The notes beneath the pieces are model-generated. The model ran no database searches, had not been told where the DNA came from, and saw only the letters and a program-made list of their open reading frames with translations. This document shows positions 45,801-57,800 of a stretch of 64,000 bases of DNA, one piece after another. The stretch lies in NCBI RefSeq assembly GCF_921293095.1, contig NC_060248.1:14526744-14590743 (forward strand), written 5' to 3'. A program made the translations under genes and the position numbers. The stretch comes from Ischnura elegans (taxonomy: Eukaryota; Arthropoda; Insecta; Odonata; Coenagrionidae). The first letter of the stretch is position 1. Every line of letters starts with the position of its first letter.

Positions 45801-48800
45801 ATTGAAGGTTATATTATAAGTAATGATTTACTAAGATTATTGCAAACCTTGTATTTATTAAAGAATTTACAATTACTTTCAAATAGAATATGTAAAAGGT
45901 AAATTCCAACATGCAACAGGGATGTCATAAAGGGAAAGCCAATCTTGCGTGCATTTGAAAGTATACATACATTCTTCTTAAAGTTGTTCTCGTGGAGTCA
46001 TCAGCATTACACATATATTAATGCTTAATTTCAATGATAAATTTTCGTAAAAATACTATTGAAAAATTAAACCAACTTAATGTGCATACCTTTATGTAAG
46101 ACCCAACCATTGCCAATGGATTTAATTGGAATTATGGATGATCTGTGCTGTGTATTCGAAAGTTGAATAATTGATAACTTTGTATCATTGAATATTGAAT
46201 AGTGTAAAAAACTCATTATTCGAGGTATTCAGTGATTCAACTAATCAAATGACAGAAAAATATATTAAATGATCATTTCACCTTCTCGTATCACGAAGAT
46301 TCTACCAGGATTAAGCTGAATTTACCATATTAAAATGATACGGCCAGGATATGAGACTATTGTCTACGACTGTGTGCCAAAGAAACTTATTTTTTTTTTT
46401 AAACAATTGAAGCTGCTCCCATAAAAGAGCTCACTTCTGGAGAAAGAGAAGAGTAGGAAGGTGCACTCACAGTCCTCGATGATGTCGGTGACGTCCAGGA
46501 GCTGTGAAGGTAGGATGCGTGGATACACCTTGAAGGATTTGCCAAAGCGAGGCATTTGCACTATCAGGCACGAGGGCACCTCCTTCAACTTGACGTCACT
46601 CGCCAGGATGCTCTGCTCAAACAGCTGCTGTACGCTCGGGAGCGACAGACGGTCGTCCTGGCAGCAACAAAAGCATTTCATCAAATCATTCCATTGAAGG
46701 ACAAAAGTGCCTTTTAAGCTTTACATCTATTTCTTAAATTTCTCAAGTGGAATGACCTTATTTTATTTTTTCAAGAGTACAATGAGGGTAACAGTAAATA
46801 TACACTTCAATTTTACCTAAACAATTTCAAATATTATTATGTTATATTATAAACCCTAGACACGTGAACAGGAGCTGACAAACACTGTGCAGGAAGAGAA
46901 TTAAGTGAAACTGGCAAAATCATAAAACACCACCTAACAAAAAATTCTGTTAGAGAGAATTAAGGATGAGCAAGTTCACTGATAACACTTACCATACTGT
47001 ATGGCCATCATTAACATAATTATATACACATTACACACAATCAAAATACAATACTCGCATAATCAAGTAAAGAATAAAAAGTGATGGTATGAGAGAAAAT
47101 TAAGAATAACCACATAATTCTTCTCTAAGTTATCCCTCTACAAATGTGATCATACTCTACCCTAAAAAATATGTAAGTAACCTGCTATACACATTTCCCT
47201 GCTTGATACATTCAAAATAGTGTTACGAATGTCCACTAAAAACAAAGATTTGAGATAGAAAAGCAGTGAAAATCCCACTTTCCACATTGAATGTGGCCCC
47301 AGTGGATTGGAGACGTATCCGTAAATATCTAAAGTAAATAAGGAAATTCCAGTACCAACCTTTTCAACGAAGAGCTGATACAAAAATGCTTCTTGCCCAG
47401 AACTCAGCTTCAAGAAAGGGTCAGCTCTCAATATTTGCGCAACAAGAGATGTTAGGAATTCCTCTGGATCTGGAAAAAGGATTTGATGAGAAACTTATAT
47501 AGAGAACAAAGCATGGGAACTAAAGTAAGGATACTCTCTAGTAGGAACTAGGTGTCAAGTATGAGTCCTATTAGCTACCACCAGGCAATACTTGCCATTG
47601 TTACAATTAGGAGACAAAATTTCATTGGCAGGTGTGTTACCCAGCAATTTACTACAAAATAAAACTAATTTCACTCAGTAGGGTCATTCCAATGTAATTG
47701 TAACTTAGTAGAAGTCCATTATAACGAGTTCTGAAGATCCTTGGAAAATCGCTCACAATAAAGTAAACTTGTAATAGCCCATGTGAAGCCAGGACCAATT
47801 TCTGAAGACTTAATGCCCAGTTACCTCAGGAGAGGAAGAAAAAGGATGTGCCACATTGATGAGAGGCTGATGATGCCAACCGGGTAGGGATAGGATGCAA
47901 TGGAAGGGGATGATAGACTCTCAATGCCATCACAAAGGCTACATGAGCTACCACAAGCAAAACCAGATTTGATGTTGCTAAAGAAATGAAAGATAATTCT
48001 ATGAGGAAGATTATTCCAACGAATTTTCCGCAAATTGTTGACAGAGAAGTCAATTCATGAGAATGTCAATCCATGACTGTTTCACCACAGGAATTTTTTA
48101 TGAAATTCACTGGAATATATACATATTTGTTTTTAATTCTTAAACCACCGAATACAGCTCATATTGGCCATTTTGCATTGGGGTATTCATCAACTTTAAT
48201 TAATAAACGTACATGAACAACCATGCCCTGGACAGGGAAAACCTACCCAGGCGGGACACGAACCCGAGACCTCTTCTTTAGCAGGTGAGGATGTTACCCC
48301 ACCACCACCGAAGGTGGCAATTTCTAAAATGTTAAAATTTAAGGCTTTGGTAACAGTGGTTAATATTATCAGATTTTTCTAACAAAAATTTGAATCAGAG
48401 ACCCTGATAAAAAACAAAAATTCTCAGCACACAGAAATTTTTATTCCTAAACCAAGCCATTTTTAGCCCACCCTAATATGGAGTCACCTAAGTTCACTAT
48501 CAACCAAAAGATGTGGCTTTCTACACAGATAGAGGTCATCAAATAGATCTTTAAGATGATCTCCAAAGAATCTTTAAAATGGGTTTTCTTGACCAACATT
48601 TTTTATAACCACTTGGGTGAGCCAAGAGTGGTGCTCAACAAAAACGTTGATCCGCCACTTTGATTGTAGTGCAGCCTAAGATGCTACTAAATGAAAAGAA
48701 ATGGCCGCCAGGCTTTTCACAAATCTTTCTCATTAACCTGATAGTTCTACCTCTTTAATGATATTCAAAAAACATCAAGCATATGGTTGGTATGAAATGT

Positions 48801-51800
48801 TTGTATGAGTGTCATGTTTGAACACATAGTATTGTAATTTGAAGAGGTATTTAGCAGGTTGGAAATATTTCAAGCCTTTGACAGAGCAGAGCTCTGAATT
48901 ATACGAAAATGGAATTGATTCCACCAAGAAAGCCAAAATGCCATTTTAAAATTACACAAAACTTACCCTTTTCTTCTCCAGTAAGGCCAGAAACAGAACT
49001 AAGTTTTTCCAACAACTGACGAAGTTTCATGACACGATCAGCTCGAACATATAAGTTTTTCCTCAGAGGATTGACAATTTCTTCTCGTAACACCCTTTGC
49101 ACTTCCGTGTACTCAGGAACATCGTCTTCGGATGGAGGACGGAAGAGTAAACCATCAAAAACACTACAAAGGGAAAGAAAAAGAGGAAGGGTGCATTTAT
49201 CAACAAAAAATGTAAGTAAACATTTGCATTGCACAGCTAGATTAAGGAAATAAGTTATGCATAATTCCACAAACTTTTATATTCACCACAATTTCTGACA
49301 CACAACGCTAAATGCGTCTCCAAAACACTTCAGGCCTCATGGTACTCTGCACTGGTAGGTCGAGTGATGCAGACCAGCTGACCATCTCCTAACCTCACCT
49401 CTCTACTCACTAACAACAATAACTCACTAATGAACTCCCAAATGTAAGAATAAGGTAATTATGAAAGAGTTATGCCTTATAATAATCTCTTTGACTGTAA
49501 TTTGACTCTTTGATGATCCACTGGTAACAAGGTTTATGATACACATTGGACAGTTTTTCTGAGAGCCAGAAAAAAATGCATGGGAATAACACAAGAGAGT
49601 GGGGGGAAATGAATTAAAATGCACCAAATAAACATGAGCAGATAATTTCAATACAAGCTATCAAAGAAAATTCGAGGTAGATCACAATATCCTACCAGCT
49701 GACATAAGTTGGCCTCCATGATGATGATGTGAAGCCGTTTGCACAATAAAAGCTTTCTTAATGATTAATAGGAGTAGATTCTGACCAAAAGGCACTCAAC
49801 AGTTTTAGGGGAGACAACACGGAACAATTTGCCCGATATGAAATAATAAAATAGTTAACATCACTTTCTCCACTGAATTCTGCCAATGCAGCCAGTATAA
49901 TGCTTTTACATAATATGTAGATGTTCAGCAATCAGCACCTCAAGATGACACTAAATTGACAGAAAAGTATTGAAGGTGTTGTATTTTTAGAATAAATAAA
50001 GCGTGCATCTCCTACCTTTCTTAACTTACTTATTTTTTAGAACCAACAAAGAGAACTGGGTATAATTGAGGTAATATCTATATAAACTCACCTTGTGAAG
50101 GTGAACATACTGAAGAGGGTAGCATCCAGATAGCATGAGTTATTGTGACCCTGTATTCCTCGGTATCGGCCGATAGGAGAGGGCTGGTCCTCGTCACTGC
50201 CGTGGCTGCACGAGACAGTGGACACTGGCGGAACCACTCCCGGCACCACCGGGCTCTCCATCGCACCAAAGGATGCACCTGCACAAACGGAGAGCCCAAG
50301 GTAAGAGCGTGTACAAGGCTTATTTTCCAGAAGTCGGCAAGATTTCTACCTACCAACTTATTCACTTTGATGAGAAAGCATACCTACATACAATTTTGGT
50401 TGAGCTCCAATGTCATTAACTTGTGTGGCATGGTTTCTAGAATATACCACTAAAAAACTTGAAATATGACACCAAACATAAGTTTTCTTTAAGAAAATAT
50501 ATCGTTCAACTAGGTTCATCTAGAACCATTTAGGAGATCCTGGAGGTAAAAGTGAGCACAGGCTGGTGTTTGCTCCATGCTCAAAAGTTTTGGTGACACT
50601 ACCGAAGAGTCGAAAGGCAAATGAAAGTGGCTTCTCTAAGATGGAAGTACATACAATGAACTGACTAACATTATGTACTTTTGCTACTTGTCTACCATGG
50701 GTTTCATACATGTTCTATTATTCTCGAAAGAAGGCCAGGATTGCAATAATCTACCATATCTAAAAAAAACACATGATTACAATTTATGAAATATGTACAC
50801 AGGTAGTTGTTCCATTTATTCTGCATCATAAGATCACATAATTTGAAATTAGTGATTCATTTATTAGGTATTTGGGAGCCATGGTTTTATGTAATTAACT
50901 ATGTCTCCGATTGAATAAAACAGTGATAAAATTGAAAGAAAAATTCATAGAATGATCATCACATTTTTACCTGCATGTAAGGTAATGACATAGAATACCT
51001 TCTTGCTTCAAGCCTCACCAAGGGGTACTCTCATTCTTCTTGATTCAATCTGAGTGACCATACGGTAACATAAACAACCATAATTTTAAATGGTACAAGT
51101 TTATTTCGACATTCATCAAGAGCCATACAAGTACCAGAAAGATATCTTGTGCTATGGCATCTAATTGTCAGGATGAATTTTTCTAAGGTTCTCAACCACG
51201 TAAAAGTAGTCCATGATGATCTACTTAGACTACAGTTCCTCATAATTAGGGTGATTTTAAAATTCATAATTTACAAATCAAAAAATCAAATCTAAAATTA
51301 TATTAAATAGGGGAATTTGGATATGGAATGAGAAATGACTGGGGCGAGAAAGCAGAAGAATTTTGCAGGAGGAACAAGTTATTCATCACCAAGACATGGT
51401 TTAATGAGAATAAGGGGTGTAGGCACACATGGAAGATTCCACGGTGTACGGGGAGATAGAGATACTATATCATGGCAAAACAGAAGCTTGAGAATGCATT
51501 GCATGAAGAATTTGTGCAGCTTCCTTATCTAGGACACAGCCTCAGACCACAATCTAGTTCTGATGAGGTGTAATAAATAATAAAAGGTTTAAAAGATTTG
51601 CAAAAATGAGGAGTGGCAGGAAGAGTTCACGGAAGCTCTGAAGGGGAGTACAAGAGAGGAAATCCAGGAAATAGGGGAGGATAGCATCCAAAAAATAGAT
51701 TACATGCAAACTGTAGAGGAAGGATAGAATGGATAGTCTAAGTGATAGAGAAATACATATATTAGTGCATAGGGAGTAAAAAGACATATACAGTGGAACC

Positions 51801-54800
51801 TCGTTAAAGCGAGTACGGGCTATAGCGAGACCCCCGCTATTACGAGATATATCCGATGCACCGTCAATTGACCCTATAATAAGCGTGTTAAAAAATTCGT
51901 TCTTACGAGGCCCTTTTGGTGTTGGCTCTCGCCTTAGCGAGGGTTTCATCGCCGGAAAAACTTACATCAAGACTACTTAATCTCTGTAATTGCTAGCGAT
52001 CTGTTAGAAATGAAGTTAATGGAGTGTTCAGTCTCAAATTTATGTGGTAAACTGTCGTTTGATAAATAAGTAGTTAATTTTGGTGAAAATATTGTGGTAT
52101 TAGCATTCGCGAATGCTTGATCTTCTTTTGTTCCTCGGGCGGCAGAAAGCAGTCGTCAGCATACCTGCACGTCCATGAGTTGCATGAATAGAAAGCATTT
52201 GATGGCAGACACCATGGCCAAGAATACACCAAACAATTAGTCGTTGTTTGAGTAAGGAAATATAGTGATGCAAATAAACATCACCTTTTGTCTGGATTTA
52301 TGCTTACGTTTATCAGATAGAAATTTATCTGTCACCGCACCACTCTGTTCCTGTATAACTGTTCACAACAGGTATACATATTGGCTATTATTTGTTCCAC
52401 CTCCGGTAAAGCGACAATTCGCTATAACGAGTGTTTATTGGTGCACCGTGGGGTGTCGTTTTATCGAGGTTGCACTGTACCATATTTCTCCGAATATAGT
52501 CCCCCCCCCCCCCCTAATTTTGAGGCTTCAGTTTCCGGAAAAGTTAAAAAAAAAGGCGTTTGAATATAGCCCCCCCACTTCACTCTTAGCACGGGCATTT
52601 TTGGAAAAAAAGGGGGGACTATATTCAGACATACATATACGGTAATCTGTGGATAATGGAGGGCATATGAGGAAAATGAAAGAGAGATGAAAATTTCAAA
52701 TTGTAAATACAGAATAAGGCAAAAAGATATAAGAATTGGGAAATAAATAATAGATTACAGCAGGAATTGGGGCATAGATTACAGAAGGAAAGCATGGAGG
52801 CAAGAAAGGCTTGTTGGAAAAGGCAACATGAAGAAATGGAAATGTTTCACAAGGAAGAAGAGGCAGGTAAACTTTATGCCAGGTGAACTCATTATCAGAT
52901 GACAGAATAGAGCAAGATTTATGGCTAAAAATGAAAGGATGCTAACAGAACAAAAACCGGTTCAGGGCAGGTGGAAGAAATACATGGAAAGTCTGAAAGA
53001 TAGTGGGAACCAGCCAGAAAGATTGACCATAGAGGAAAGCGAGTGAGAATAATCTTGGACCGGGGATCTTAGACATAGAATTTGAGGGAGTTCATCGCAA
53101 TATGAAGCTAGAAAAGTGGGAGGAAGGGTTTTCTCAAGCTAGTACACAAAATTAGAAGGAGGGGTATTGGCCAGAGGATTTCAAAAAGACAATTCTAAAT
53201 CTACAACCAATAAAGATGAAAGCTGTAAAATGTAATTATGGGATGCAGCAAAAATGGAACTGAGGAGAATGCACATATGAATGGTAGCTGGGGCAAATAA
53301 TTACTTGGGTGATGATCAGTCTTGGTTGATGAAAAGTCAACCCCTGATATGATAGCAGTAATAAGGATCCAAGAGGAAAGGAACCTAGAATATAACCAGG
53401 ACGCGTGTATTTGATTTGAAGATTTGAAAAAGCATCACATAGATGGTAGCTAACTGGGTAAATTTGATGGGCATTCTTAAGAGAATTGGTATGGACTGTA
53501 GCGACAGATGACTCGTTTGTGCGATCATATGGCTCAGACTGCACAAATGAAGGTAGTTGATGGAGCATAAGGATGGGTGAGCATTCGCTAAGGTGCAAGA
53601 CAAGGCTGTCCATCACTACCTTGGCTGTTTAAGAAATATGCGGAAGAAATGGTGCTGCAGGTGCAGAGCAAGTTAGAGTTAGGAGTTTTTAGAGAATCAT
53701 GTAAAAAAACAGTGAGGTTCGCAGATGATGGTATGGTATTTGGAGAAGGCAACTGACAGCTGACGTCATTTGCACCATGAGGGAAGGGTGGAAAGAAATC
53801 CAGTGTCAGCTTTATCCTGCTCACATATGATCAGGCATTGATCAGCAAATTGGTAAGGTATCATTAGGCATCATAAAAGATGTCCAAACCATGGCACAAG
53901 ACCTTAATAAGCTGGCTTATATATTTGGTGAGTTATTTTGGTGGCTGTGGGTACTCACTTTCATCGCACCTCTCCACGGGGCCCTGGAAAGAGTTGGAAT
54001 AGTAACGACTATCAAGACAGCAGTGTTCCAGAGGCACGAAAAACCCATGCATTGGATTGCAACGGAAGTATCGCCGACCATGGAAAGATCCATCTGTGGC
54101 CCCAACGTTCTCCGTCTCCTGGAAACACAAAAAAATGGTAAGGAATAAAGCTTACCTAAGAGAAAATATCCATCTGCTCAACTGACAACCTAAAACAGCA
54201 TATAAATAACATATGGATATACCTCAAGTTATAAAATGATGGAGAAAGCTTTAGAAAAAGCTAGAGGAGTTGTAATAGGAGGAGAAAGAATAAAAACAAT
54301 TAAATATGCAGATGATCAGGCAGTGCTGGCAGAAAGTGAAGAAGATTTACAACAAGTGATGGATGATATAATGGATGTGGGGAGGGAATTTGGAATGAAC
54401 TTAAACATAAATAAAACCAAGGTGATGAGAATCAGCAGAAAAGAAGGTTGTGTTTGTATATCCTTAGAAGGAAATATCATACAGCAAGTACAGACTTTCC
54501 AATATTTGGGAAGTCTGGTAAGATGGAATGGAAGTTGTACTGAGGAAATAAGAAGAAGGATATCAATAGGTAAAGGAGCGTATGGAAAGGTAAAAGCATT
54601 GTTAACAGCAAAAAGAATTCCAATAGAGATGAGGAAGAGGTTTATGAAATGTTTTGTGTGGAGTGTAGTGTTGTACGGATGTGAATCATGGACTGTTAAA
54701 AAGAAGGAGGAGAGATATTTAGAAAGTTTTGAAATGTGGGTATGGAGACGAATGTTGAAAGTGAAGTGGACTGACAGAGTGAAGAATGAGGAAGTTCTAA

Positions 54801-57800
54801 GAAGAATAGGCGAGGAAAGAAAATTAATACATATGATTCATAAGAGGAAGGCAAGTTGGTTAGGGCATATATTAAGAAGGAATTGTTTGGAACGGAGAAT
54901 AATAGAAGGGAAGATAGAAGGAAAGAGAGGAAGAGGAAGAAGGAGGATGGGAATGTTGGATGATATAAGAAGAGGAAGAAAATACAAAGACCTAAAGGAG
55001 GATGCTCAGGATAGAGAAAGATGGAGAGAAGTCCAGTGGAAACCTGTCTAAGGACAGTAATCACTGATGATGATGATGATACCTCAAGTTAAGCATGCTG
55101 AGTAGTCACTTAAAATTATTATCAATGGCTGGATTACCCGTGTAATTTTATTTCCAAGCAGAAAAATTACAGTAGGAGTTAGTTTTTGTGAGTCCAGCAT
55201 ATAGCAAGAATCTCATTGTAACGAGTGATTGGTTGTGTACCACCAAAATGTCCTTGATTAACATGAACAAAACATGGATACAGTGAGGTCATGAGATCCA
55301 CAGTATGCACTTGAAAATATGAGGTATATCTCTTTAGAGCAGTTCATAATTAGTCAACTTGAAAGTATATGGACAATAACTATGCCACCAGTGATGGTAG
55401 AAATATAACTCCAAAAACAGATGTCCAATGTGCACTTTGTTAGCCACTAAAAGTCTAAGTATCACAAATATAATAAACAATGCCGCAACAATTAAATTGC
55501 TAGGCTGAATGGTTACCTGGCTTGCATGCACTGAGTATTTACATAAGATCCATAACATTAACCCCAGCATAGCTTCGTGTGAGGAGAAGACTCACTGCAT
55601 GGCGGGCCATCTGTCGTCAATCGGGACAGAGTCTAACCTCAAAAACCACTAAGATGTGTTGGCAGTGGCAACCTCAAAAATTGTTGTTGGTTTCATATAC
55701 GAAAGAATACAATAACTCAAAAAATAAAAATGAGAGTCTTAATCTGTAGACAGTGTCTGAAATGATTTGAACAAATTTCCTTGGATAGCAAATTTGAGTC
55801 AAAAATCAGTTTTCATCAGCGTATTGTCATCCAAATATGGGTTCACAAGAGGAAGTGCAATTTGCCACTCCTAAAAAAAAAAAAAAAGGCTTAGTTGGCA
55901 CCTTGTCCTTTAAAAGCCCAACCACAAGAACCAGCTTGATAATCAAACTTAAAATTTCCATCATGAAAATTCACCCACACTGAATAAATGTCTTGGCAAT
56001 GGGAAAACTGAAAGATTAGCACAATGAGGTATGTCCATAGCCTATTCTTCACATTTCACCTCTTCACTCATTCCCATTAACATCCCCCACTGTTAGTTGA
56101 CATGTATTTGTCCTATCTGCAGGCGATTAGGATTTCAGATGGGTATTTTAAAGCACTTTTTTAAGGAATACCACAGAGATGGGATAATGAGTTGGAAAAA
56201 ATAAAGTATGTACACACAAAAGGCAATGATGCCGAGAAGCAAACACTCATACATTCCCATAAATGGTCATTTAAACAACGAGACCACAAAACTGTTGCAC
56301 CATAACCTGTGAAAGTGTTCAGACTCTTTAGAGATTCTACATTAGATGGTGGACACAAAATCCTACATCATAAGTTACATAGGAAGATAAAATTATAGTT
56401 TTAATTCTGCTTAGAATAATTATCATAAAATTTGATAAGATTTCAATGAAGCTGTCCTAGTGGAGCACTATCACAGTGAGCTTAAAAATATCATGCCACA
56501 ATGAAATCAAATAATAAATTAAAGTGATATTGTCACCACTACAAACCATTTCCACACCAGCGATGGGACCAATCCACGACTCTCCAGGAATCTGCCCGAT
56601 CCAGCGCACAACACCAAATTTAGGCTCGTCGTTCACCTCCACCTGCACGTGGCTCCCCACACGTACTTCACCATCAAACTGATCGTCCCGAGGCCAGTTC
56701 CTCTTTGAGGTGCCATCCCCCGAGGCAGCGGGGCCCCCATCCGGGCATGGCTCTCGCACCCACTTCTTGCTCCGCTCCTCAGCCTCCCTCCATTCCCGCT
56801 CCGAAGGCGCCAGTGCATCATTGTTGGTGGCGCCCTCATCTCGGACCTGCCCCTCTCTCCAGTTCCACGCCCCCTCACTGGCCACGTCCAGCGCTTGCTG
56901 CTCGTTCGGAGTCATGTTGCGGAGCATACCTGCAGGCGGTGAGACAAGACGAGGCAATCAAGAGGAAATAAGCTAAACAGAGCGAGAGGAAGTATAAAAC
57001 CAACCCAGCGACTGCTAAATGAGAAGGACCAAACACACATCCCCAAGGAAATCTGAGGAAAGGTCTCCCCATTGCAATGTGTAGATAAAGGGCATTAGTA
57101 GGAAAAAGGACAGCGTACTTAGCTGGATCACACCTATGGTCAAACAGACATTGTTTATTGTACACAATATAAACTCACTCACGACTACGAGAACAATCAT
57201 TAAAAAAATAATCCTTAAACACTCTAAACTTTCCCTTTAGTTACAATATTGGCACATTTAAATACCCAAGTCAGATAAAATCATTTGATAGAAATATGTA
57301 CATCCAAACACTCAAATTAAAAAATCTGTATTTTTGAATGAGGTCTTCCTAATCATTGTCCTAACATCTAGAGGCTTCTTGGGGCCTCCATCCTCGTTTG
57401 CTAATTACTGGTGAAAAGGGCTTGAGAGGCTATCCTTCATCATCATCAGGCCAAAATGACAATACAGGATTTTGTTACCTATTTACTGTGCAGGTTACTA
57501 TTACTGCAGGTTGATTGGTTACGACACTCTATTCCACAAATTGCTGATTGGATAACCATTGTCCCAATTAAAGTTGATTCTGATTTCTATTCTGGCCTTA
57601 CTGATTTCTATGGCTTCTCCTGTCAGTCTGGGATGGTAATGTCATCAAGTGCGTTTCAATCTTTTCTAAGAAGATAATTGTCTCATCTCACACCATATGA
57701 GCAATTGATTTGAGTGACAAATGCTGGAAAGAGGAAATACAGCCTGATTCACAAAATACTTGGGCTTGAACATGATTTGCTTGGGTTTGTTGTTATGTCA

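Larger units (their letters stand above)
51300..53850 (+). pseudogene. Old non-LTR retrotransposon interrupted by two MITEs
   Basis: Decayed frames run on the plus strand. 51335-51570 resembles the end of an AP endonuclease domain (FCRRNKLFITKTWFNEN, a HTWKIPRCTG block, then a SSDEV stretch near the usual SDH position). After a break at 51791-52642 the element resumes, and 53590-53760 shows reverse-transcriptase motifs (GARQGCPSLP, YAEEMV, VRFADDGMVFGEG). Stops and frameshifts are many. It is antisense to CYLD and lies within its intron. Confidence 0.7.

Noticed and set aside
54696-55064. Minus-strand ORF of 122 codons rich in Leu/Phe/Ser
   Set aside because: It is the complement of the purine-rich reverse-transcriptase tail and only a shadow.
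56705-56976. Plus-strand ORFs of 88 codons, Pro/Ser/His-rich
   Set aside because: They are antisense to the GC-rich CYLD exon 56547-56929 and have no family resemblance of their own.
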